A stretch of 64,000 nt of DNA from positions 806,001 to 870,000 of the forward strand of contig NZ_CDHO01000003.1 in NCBI RefSeq assembly GCF_001006785.1, given 5' to 3'. The DNA is from Hyphomicrobium_B sp001006785. Lineage in GTDB: Bacteria > Pseudomonadota > Alphaproteobacteria > Rhizobiales > Hyphomicrobiaceae. Position numbers and translations under genes: made by a program. This document shows, one piece after another, positions 58,771-64,000 of the stretch (position 1 is its first letter; each line of letters opens with the position of its first letter). The notes under the pieces were generated by a model. The model made no database searches. It had not been told where the DNA came from and was given only the letters and a program-made list of their open reading frames with translations.

Positions 58771-59283
58771 TTACCTGCGTTCGTAAACGCTGAGCGTCGA
58801 CGCGAACTCGTCGCGCGGCCCTTGCGGCAAGGCTTCTTTCGTCACTTCCTGCCAAACGGCGTCGTCAAGCGGCGGAAAATACCTGTCGCCTTCCACGCTT
58901 GCATGAACGCGCGTCAGATAGATGCGATCTGCAACCGGCAGCGTGGCATCGAACACGGCGACCCCGCCGATAACCATGATCTCATCCGCCCCGCGCGTGG
59001 TGGCCAGGATGCGCGCCAGCGTCAGCGCTTCGGTGACGCTTTCGCAAGTCGAAACGTCAGCCGCATCGAACGCCGGATCGCGCGTCACGACGATGTTGTC
59101 ACGGCCGTCGAGCGCCTTGCCGATCGACTGGAACGTCCGCCGCCCCATGATCATGGGCTTGCCCATCGTCAGTTTGCGGAACAGCTTGAGATCTGACGAG
59201 AGCCGCCACGGCAGCGCGCCGTCACGCCCGATGACGCCATTTTCCGAAACAGCGACGACCAGGGAAATAGGTAAGTCATTCAT
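58771..59283 (-). CDS. folA: Dihydrofolate reductase
   Basis: 170 aa. Reduces dihydrofolate with NADPH; the product of thymidylate synthase is its substrate. Motifs: VAVSENGVIGRDGALPWRLSSDLKLFRKLTMGKPMIMGRRTFQSIG and GGVAVFDATLPVADRIYLTRV. Located downstream of thyA on the same strand; a 106-base repeat element and some non-coding sequence lie in the 198-base gap. The 256 bases before hflK are non-coding. Confidence 0.95.
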   Translation of the reverse strand: MNDLPISLVVAVSENGVIGRDGALPWRLSSDLKLFRKLTMGKPMIMGRRTFQSIGKALDGRDNIVVTRDPAFDAADVSTCESVTEALTLARILATTRGADEIMVIGGVAVFDATLPVADRIYLTRVHASVEGDRYFPPLDDAVWQEVTKEALPQGPRDEFASTLSVYERR

Positions 59284-59360
59284 CCCCGACCGATAGCAAC
59301 GCCGCGCGCGAGAAGCAAATCTGGTTGCCGCAAATTAAGACGCACCAACCACCGCCTCAA

Positions 59361-59466
59361 CGTCATCCCGCGCAGGCGGGGATCAATCCAGGCTCGAGAC
59401 AGCTGCTAGCTAGCCTGCACGAGACTGCACTGGCTTGGGCAGATCCCGGCCTTCGCCAAGATGACG
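59361..59466. repeat. Inverted-repeat element (REP/MITE-like) between folA and thyA
   Basis: Starts CGTCATCCCGCGCAGGCGGG and ends with an inverted relative (GATCCCGGCCTTCGCCAAGA then TGACG), giving imperfect terminal inverted repeats of about 24 bases around a 58-base core. No coding capacity. A truncated left-end copy lies at 42018. This GTCATCCC...GGGATC word is typical of dispersed repeats in Hyphomicrobiales as I recall. Confidence 0.7.
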
Positions 59467-59481
59467 GTGTGCAGGACGTCC

Positions 59482-60333
59482 TTAAACCGCCACCGGCGCC
59501 TTGATGTGCGGCCAGGGATCGTAGCCCTCGAGGCTGAAATCCTCGTACTTGAAATCGAAGATCGACGTCACCGCCGGATTGATCTTCATCCTCGGCAGTG
59601 CGCGCGGCGTGCGCGAAAGCTGCAAGTCTGCCTGCTCCAGGTGATTCAAATAAAGATGCGCATCGCCGAACGAGTGCACAAACTCGCCCGGCTTCAGCCC
59701 CGTGACCTGCGCCATCATCATCGTCAGCAGCGCATAGCTCGCAATGTTGAATGGCACGCCGAGAAAAATGTCCGCCGAGCGCTGATACAGCTGACACGAG
59801 AGCTTGCCGTCAGCGACGTAGAACTGAAAAAGACAATGACACGGCGCAAGCTCCATTTTTTCCAGATCTGCCGGGTTCCACGCAGACACAATAATTCGCC
59901 GACTATCGGGACTATTTATAATCAAACTTACCGCTTCCGAAATCTGATCAATGATTTGGCCATCCGGCCCCCGCCAGGATCTCCACTGGACACCGTAGAT
60001 TGGGCCGCATGTCTCGAACGGTCCAACGGGTTTCTTCAAACTGCGATCTTGAGCGTCATCTAGTACCCACAGCTCTTCTCGCTTCCATTCGTCCCAAATG
60101 GTTACATTATGGTCTTTCAGATACGCGAGATCAGGATCGCCACTCAGAAACCAAATGAGCTCGTGAATAATTGATTTGAGATGAAGCCTTTTTGTTGTGA
60201 GAAGAGGAAATCCTTCTTCCAAATCGAAGCGCATCTGATGCCCGAACACGCTGAGCGTCCCGGTGCCTGTGCGGTCCGTTTTCTTCACGCCTTCGGTGCG
60301 CACGCGGCGCAAAAGATCATGATATTGCTTCAT
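59482..60333 (-). CDS. thyA: Thymidylate synthase
   Basis: 283 aa; methylates dUMP to dTMP using methylene-tetrahydrofolate. Catalytic Cys is in MELAPCHCLFQFYV, with RRIIVSAWNP, SCQLYQRSADIFLGVPFNIASYALL and DRTGTGTLSVFGHQMRFDL. Compared with E. coli ThyA (264 aa) it has a 19-residue insertion after WDEW (KREELWVLDDAQDRSLKKPV...), where some species such as L. casei carry a longer one. The stretch 59880-60235 is about 47 % G+C by hand count, well below its flanks. Confidence 0.96.
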   Translation of the reverse strand: MKQYHDLLRRVRTEGVKKTDRTGTGTLSVFGHQMRFDLEEGFPLLTTKRLHLKSIIHELIWFLSGDPDLAYLKDHNVTIWDEWKREELWVLDDAQDRSLKKPVGPFETCGPIYGVQWRSWRGPDGQIIDQISEAVSLIINSPDSRRIIVSAWNPADLEKMELAPCHCLFQFYVADGKLSCQLYQRSADIFLGVPFNIASYALLTMMMAQVTGLKPGEFVHSFGDAHLYLNHLEQADLQLSRTPRALPRMKINPAVTSIFDFKYEDFSLEGYDPWPHIKAPVAV

Positions 60334-60384
60334 AGTTCACGCAAATATGCGATTCGCTAAAATGCTTCAGCTACCCGCGCTTAG

Positions 60385-61170
60385 CTATCCCGTCGTAACT
60401 GAGCTGTTCGGCGCGAATGCCAGGATGAGAACGATCAACGAGTTGTAAACACCATGACAGACGATCGGCGTCAAAAGTGTGCCGGTCTTCTCGCGGACCA
60501 GGGCCAGATAAATGCCGATCAGCGTGATCGCCGCGATGCCGTAAACGGAATAGTGCGCGTGCAGCAGTGCCCACATGATGGCCGACGCCGCCGCTGCTCC
60601 GCCAATTCCAAGCGACGACCGCCGCAAAGCCCCGTAAACCAACCCGCGAAACAGGCATTCTTCCGCGATCGGCGCTCCAATTCCGGCGGCGATCAAAACC
60701 AGCCACCACGTCTGCGCCTTCATCAGATCAGCGAACGGACTGATGTCCTGGCGGAACGCATCGCGGTCCAGCGCGAAGACCACGGCGCCATAAAGAAATG
60801 CCAGCGCAATCAGGGCCACCGTCGCCAAGACGAATGTCTTGAGACCGCCTCTTGGCGCCGATAAACGGACAAAAGACTCGCCCCTTCGCGTAAACAGCGC
60901 GTTCGCCAGAAGCACCAGCACCACCGTCGCGATCTGAAACCCGAAGAGCGAAACGGCAACTCGTGCCGTCTGCAGCGCTTCCGGCTCGCCTGCGGCAAAT
61001 GCGCGAGGCTCTTCGGTCCGCGCCCAGACATCGAAAAGCGCCGTCGCTCCGAACCCTGCCAGCATGCCGGACACGATGATCGCCGCCGTCGCCGCCAGCA
61101 CGAGCACCACCGATTTCCACGATAAAGTCGCGTCGGGCGCGGAAGCCTGGTCTTCGACTGAAACGGCCAC
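60385..61170 (-). CDS. CPBP-family intramembrane metalloprotease
   Basis: 261 aa from the GTG at 61170, which follows AGAAAGG; an ATG at 61215 is the other option. Eight or so membrane helices and the CPBP/CAAX (ABI) motifs: GAPIAEECLFRGLVYGALRR (EExxxR), LLHAHYSVYG and TPIVCHGVYNSLI. Such enzymes cleave or process membrane peptides; the substrate here is unknown. It lies 51 bases upstream of thyA. Confidence 0.88.
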   Translation of the reverse strand: MAVSVEDQASAPDATLSWKSVVLVLAATAAIIVSGMLAGFGATALFDVWARTEEPRAFAAGEPEALQTARVAVSLFGFQIATVVLVLLANALFTRRGESFVRLSAPRGGLKTFVLATVALIALAFLYGAVVFALDRDAFRQDISPFADLMKAQTWWLVLIAAGIGAPIAEECLFRGLVYGALRRSSLGIGGAAAASAIMWALLHAHYSVYGIAAITLIGIYLALVREKTGTLLTPIVCHGVYNSLIVLILAFAPNSSVTTG

Positions 61171-61294
61171 GTGCACCCTTTCTGCTTGGCGTTTGCAACG
61201 CTCAAACGCGGCCATCCGGTAACAGCTTTTTCACGGGCTTGCGAATGCGGTCTTCGAAACGCTTTTGTTCTGGCTCGCTAGTGATTATATCTGA

Positions 61295-61670
61295 AGGGCT
61301 GGCTTGCCAGCTATGGTGATAAACGCGGTCGTAATAAGCCGATCGGACCCGGGGGCGGTACCCGGCGCCTCCACCATTTTCTCTTTGCCGCGCCCTGCGG
61401 CCGGCTCTCCGGAGGAGAGTCGCAGGGCGCAAGCAAAGACTTATGGGGGCGAAATAGGATCGACGAAGGTCTAAAGGACTTAGCTTTTGCCCGGCATGAT
61501 ACCACCGTTATCGGGTCACACAGAATAGTTGCCAATGACAACTATGCTGAGGCCGCTCTCGCTGCGTAATGCAGTGCGAATAGCCTGAACTTGAAGCCCT
61601 TATCCTTAGCCGGATAAGGCGCGGTTCGGAGGGCACCGGGCAACAGAAGCCCTCCACTTCTCGCGGCTAG
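61295..61670 (+). ncRNA. ssrA: Circularly permuted two-piece tmRNA
   Basis: Rescues stalled ribosomes and tags the product for proteolysis. The acceptor piece comes first and ends with CGCCTCCACCA (61366-61376), preceded by a T-arm of CCGGG, 7-base loop and CCCGG (61349-61365). An intervening segment (about 61377-61444) folds into a long hairpin. The coding piece starts GGGGGCG (61445), which pairs with CGCCTCC. Tag codons 61531-61566 read ANDNYAEAALAA, followed by TAA. Later hairpins: CCTTATCC/GGATAAGG (61598-61619) and GGAGGGC/GCCCTCC (61628-61655). Outer ends are estimates. Confidence 0.95.
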
Positions 61671-61747
61671 TAGGTAAACGGGCTTGACTGAGCGGCAAAT
61701 CTGATTTCAGAGGTCGGTCAGAGCACGGCATTCTTGAAGGCGGAAGC

Positions 61748-62407
61748 ATGGCAACGGGGCCATCGATCGATTACGCAAAACTGCAGCAGGAGGCGATGCG
61801 CGGCGTTGTGCGCGCGGTTCTCCAGCAGATCGTGAAATCCGGTCTCCCGGGCGAGCATCATTTTTATATCTCGTTTCTGACCCAGGCCCCGGGCGCCATC
61901 GTCTCGAAGCGGCTCAAAGAAAAATACCCGAGCGAGATGACGATTGTGCTTCAGCACCGCTTCTGGGACTTGATCGTCTCGGACGATCGCTTTGAAGTGA
62001 AGCTGACGTTCGACGGCATCCCCGAACGCCTCGTCGTACCGTTCTCCGCGATCAAGGTCTTCATCGATCCGAGCGTCCGCTACGGCCTGCAATTCGACGA
62101 CGACGTCAGCGACAACGAACCGATGCACGAGCCGCGCCACGCTCTGACAGCCGACGCGACCTACGATCAGATCGGTGAAGCGGGAACTGAAGTTCCGCGC
62201 ACGACACCGAAGAAACCGCGCGCACCGAGAAAGCCCCGCGTCGCGGATAAGGATGCAGCATCCCGCGATCCGGCGACCACTGTTCCGCCCTCGCCCGAGC
62301 CCGCCACGCGCGCTGGCGAAGCCGACGCGAAAGACGACGCCGACGCGACGCCGGCTCCGTCCGAAGGCGCCAAGATCCTGAGCCTCGATCAGTTCCGCAA
62401 GAAGTAA
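61748..62407 (+). CDS. sspB: SspB-family ClpXP adaptor for ssrA-tagged proteins
   Basis: 219 aa. Residues about 1-118 form the alphaproteobacterial SspB fold (IDYAKLQQEAMRGVVRAVL, HHFYISFLTQAPGAIVS, MTIVLQHRFWDLIV, VVPFSAIKVFIDPS). A Pro/Lys/Ala-rich linker leads to the C-terminal ClpX-binding tail GAKILSLDQFRKK. It tethers tmRNA-tagged proteins to ClpX. Its gene begins 78 bases after the ssrA coding piece, on the same strand. Confidence 0.93.
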   Translation: MATGPSIDYAKLQQEAMRGVVRAVLQQIVKSGLPGEHHFYISFLTQAPGAIVSKRLKEKYPSEMTIVLQHRFWDLIVSDDRFEVKLTFDGIPERLVVPFSAIKVFIDPSVRYGLQFDDDVSDNEPMHEPRHALTADATYDQIGEAGTEVPRTTPKKPRAPRKPRVADKDAASRDPATTVPPSPEPATRAGEADAKDDADATPAPSEGAKILSLDQFRKK

Positions 62408-62468
62408 GCAAGCGCGTTTGAACGCATCGCTTGCGCGCTGTCACCCGCCCTGCACTGCGGCGCGAAGG

Positions 62469-63170
62469 CTACGCATATCCGACCCATCCCCGCCACGTGA
62501 ACGCCGCGTAGAACAGCGCCACGTCGCGGAATCCAGCCTCTTCCAAAATCGCCTGGTCTTGCTCCGGTGTGATCGCCCGCAGCTTGGCATCGACGTTCGC
62601 GCGAGCGCTTTCCGCCAAACTCGGATCGACACCCGACGCCACGGCGAACGCCGCATAGCGCGACAGCCATAGTGCGCGAGCCCCATCCGCCTGCGGAAAG
62701 CTCGAATGCGCAGCAACGAACGGCGCGCCCGGCTTCAATCGCCGCCGGATTTCTTGCTCCGTCCTGCGGCGCTCATCGGCATCGAGGAAATGCAGCGTGA
62801 GCAGGCAGACGGCAGCATCGAAAGCCGTCTCGGAAACATCATCGATATAACCTTGTTGAAGTGGGACGCGTGCGTTGAGAGGCCCAAGCATTCTCTCCGC
62901 GAGCGTCAGCATCTCCGCCGCCGGGTCGACGCCGACAAACGTCCATCCCGTATGAGCTTCCGCCAGCGCTTTGAGCTCAAGCCCGCCGCCCGCGCCGAGA
63001 ACCAGAACACGCGCATTTTCCGGAACGCGCTCTTCGAGAAGTAAGCCCGTCATGCGATGCAGGTCGCTCAAGCCCGGAACGAAACGGCGCGGCCCATCCG
63101 CGTAATTCGCGACTGCATCCGGATCGGAATACGCCTTCAGCAACCACGCATCGTCCTTCTCAGGCTTCAT
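62469..63170 (-). CDS. Class I SAM-dependent methyltransferase
   Basis: 233 aa. Rossmann-type methyltransferase: motif I VLVLGAGGGLELKALAE, acidic loop in FVGVDPAAEMLTLAERM, motif II-like DDVSETAFDAAVCLLTLHFLD and motif III after RLKPGAPFVAAH. Substrate unknown. Ends with an aromatic tail (FYAAFTWRGWVGYA). A Zur-like palindrome stands 28 bases before its start codon, the same distance as at znuA, so zinc control is possible. Confidence 0.87.
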   Translation of the reverse strand: MKPEKDDAWLLKAYSDPDAVANYADGPRRFVPGLSDLHRMTGLLLEERVPENARVLVLGAGGGLELKALAEAHTGWTFVGVDPAAEMLTLAERMLGPLNARVPLQQGYIDDVSETAFDAAVCLLTLHFLDADERRRTEQEIRRRLKPGAPFVAAHSSFPQADGARALWLSRYAAFAVASGVDPSLAESARANVDAKLRAITPEQDQAILEEAGFRDVALFYAAFTWRGWVGYA

Positions 63171-63198
63171 AGGTACCGCCCCGTTCGGAAATTAGAAT

Positions 63199-63219
63199 GT
63201 TATAATATTATAAAATAAC
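63199..63219 (-). promoter_or_regulatory. Zur-like box upstream of the methyltransferase
   Basis: A 21-base A+T-rich palindromic site: GTTAT and ATAAC arms around AATATTATAAA. The first ten bases, GTTATAATAT, equal the left part of the Zur core. Same spacing to the start codon (28 bases) as the box before znuA. Confidence 0.6.
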
Positions 63220-63333
63220 ACGCACACGCGCCGGGACAACCATCCCGCGCGACATCGCTCGGTCGCGGTGTCGCCCGAGACACAGCACGGCGCTCACGCT
63301 TGGAAAAAACAGCGGGCGCTTTTCAATGGGGGA

Positions 63334-63359
63334 ACGCCCGGCGAACGAACGCCGGGCGT
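63334..63359 (-). terminator. Stem-loop after the DUF1254 gene
   Basis: A 9-bp stem ACGCCCGGC/GCCGGGCGT with an 8-base loop, 10 bases after the stop at 63370. On the minus strand it is followed by TCCCCCATT, so the T-run is poor and termination efficiency uncertain. Confidence 0.6.
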
Positions 63360-63369
63360 CACTATGACT

Positions 63370-64000
63370 TTACTGTGCAGTCAGGGAGGCGATACCGGAA
63401 CGTCGCACGACCGGCGGCGGATTCCATTTGCCCGTCAGCGCATCGGATCTCGGAGCGTAAAGACGCATGGTCAGATTGAACGACCCTTTTGGTGCTGGAA
63501 GCCAGTTCGTTTCGTTCTCGGCGCCAGGACTTTCATTCTGAAAATAAAGATCGAGCGAACCATCGGGATTATACTTGAAAGGCATCCAACTGCTCACCGC
63601 AAAACGATTGAGGCTGTTGGCAACCTGGAACCCCTCGTCGTCATAGAGCGTGATGGACCAGAAGGCATTAACCGGTGGAAGCGCGGCCTTGTCGAAATGA
63701 ATTGTATATTTGTTGGCGCCGTCGAGAGGCTTTCCCGTTTCGTCGGCAAGGTTCGCCGGATAAATCGCGTCCTCGGGCAGGTTCGCGCCGAGACCATATT
63801 GCGAAATGAGGGCGCGCTTCAGATAGTAATTACCATAGACCCCCATCGTATCCGTGTTCATCGACCAGCCGTTGGCCACACGCGCAAGCGTGGGGAGCTT
63901 CCATTTTAGGAGCTGCTGCGCTTCCTGCGGGACCGTTTCAAGCGTCTTCTGAATAGCAGGATCCAATGTCGTGATATCGAAGCTCTTGCCAGGCTCGATG
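63370..64000 (-). CDS. DUF1254/DUF1214-type protein, C-terminal part (runs off window)
   Basis: Partial: the frame is open to the window edge (reading IEPGKSFDITTLDPA before the region shown), so the N-terminus is missing. About 210 residues are visible, including NTDTMGVYGNYYLKRAL, YTIHFDKAALPPVNAFWSITLYD and WLPAPKGSFNLTMRLYAP, which mark the DUF1214 domain that ends DUF1254 proteins. Function unknown; usually exported. The in-frame TTG at 63966 is not a likely start. Confidence 0.85.
   Translation of the reverse strand, partial: IEPGKSFDITTLDPAIQKTLETVPQEAQQLLKWKLPTLARVANGWSMNTDTMGVYGNYYLKRALISQYGLGANLPEDAIYPANLADETGKPLDGANKYTIHFDKAALPPVNAFWSITLYDDEGFQVANSLNRFAVSSWMPFKYNPDGSLDLYFQNESPGAENETNWLPAPKGSFNLTMRLYAPRSDALTGKWNPPPVVRRSGIASLTAQ

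Noticed and set aside
61216..61747. Possible tRNA or protein gene in the gap
   Set aside because: The whole structure is explained by the permuted tmRNA; the T-arm and CCA belong to its acceptor piece.
1..64000. CRISPR arrays, insertion sequences, prophage
   Set aside because: Reading both strands showed no regular spacer repeats, transposase, integrase or phage structural genes.

Overview
The window is a G+C-rich, gene-dense chromosomal segment of an alphaproteobacterium, most probably Hyphomicrobium or a close relative (Hyphomicrobiales). Three things point there. The hydroxypyruvate reductase at 42129-43097 closely resembles the structurally known H. methylovorum enzyme as I remember it. 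A serine-glyoxylate aminotransferase lies nearby, so the serine cycle of methylotrophs is represented. The ssrA gene is circularly permuted (two-piece tmRNA), as in alphaproteobacteria. I see no prophage, insertion sequence, CRISPR array or tRNA gene.

Layout. 1-5.1 kb: housekeeping hydrolases (YghU-type GST, alpha/beta hydrolase, NlpC/P60 peptidase, M17 aminopeptidase). 5.2-18.2 kb: a complete tad/cpa locus for Flp-type (type IVc) adhesive pili. A long minus-strand operon runs from two tiny Flp pilin genes through cpaA-B-C-D-E-F and tadB-C; tadD converges on its end, and a divergent arm encodes a secretin-N-domain protein and two TadE-like minor pilins. 18.4-22.4 kb: TetR regulator, membrane hydrolase, CDF metal exporter, RimO. 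22.5-28.7 kb: a translationally coupled periplasmic iron-type module (imelysin, multicopper oxidase, di-heme oxidoreductase, second imelysin, DUF1513 propeller) behind a strong promoter with an operator-like repeat. Divergent from it is an Rrf2-family regulator lacking the usual cluster cysteines. 29.4-36.3 kb: phoR-pstSCAB-phoU-phoB, with Pho-box-like sites before pstS. 36.3-38.1 kb: znuA and a DUF1007 gene, divergent, with a Zur-like box between them.

38.3-43.1 kb: thioredoxin-like and DUF2853 proteins, then sgaA, an amidase and hprA. 43.3-52.8 kb: surface and envelope functions: a Wzz/BY-kinase-like protein whose nucleotide-binding motifs look degenerate and which carries an EF-hand loop; an ExbB-ExbD-TonB energiser preceded by a secreted protein; a histidine kinase; a HerA-like ATPase; and ManC. 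52.9-61.2 kb: phospholipid synthesis (pssA, psd), then envelope proteolysis and folate/dTMP synthesis (degP, DUF2065, hflC, hflK, folA, thyA) and a CPBP protease. 61.3-62.4 kb: tmRNA directly followed by sspB, so the tag-bearing RNA and the ClpXP adaptor for tagged proteins are neighbours. 62.5-64 kb: a methyltransferase behind a second Zur-like box, and a DUF1254/DUF1214 gene that runs off the window.

All calls come from reading the sequence and recalled family knowledge; no database search was run. Start codons were moved inward where an upstream gene, ribosome binding site or signal peptide argued for it.
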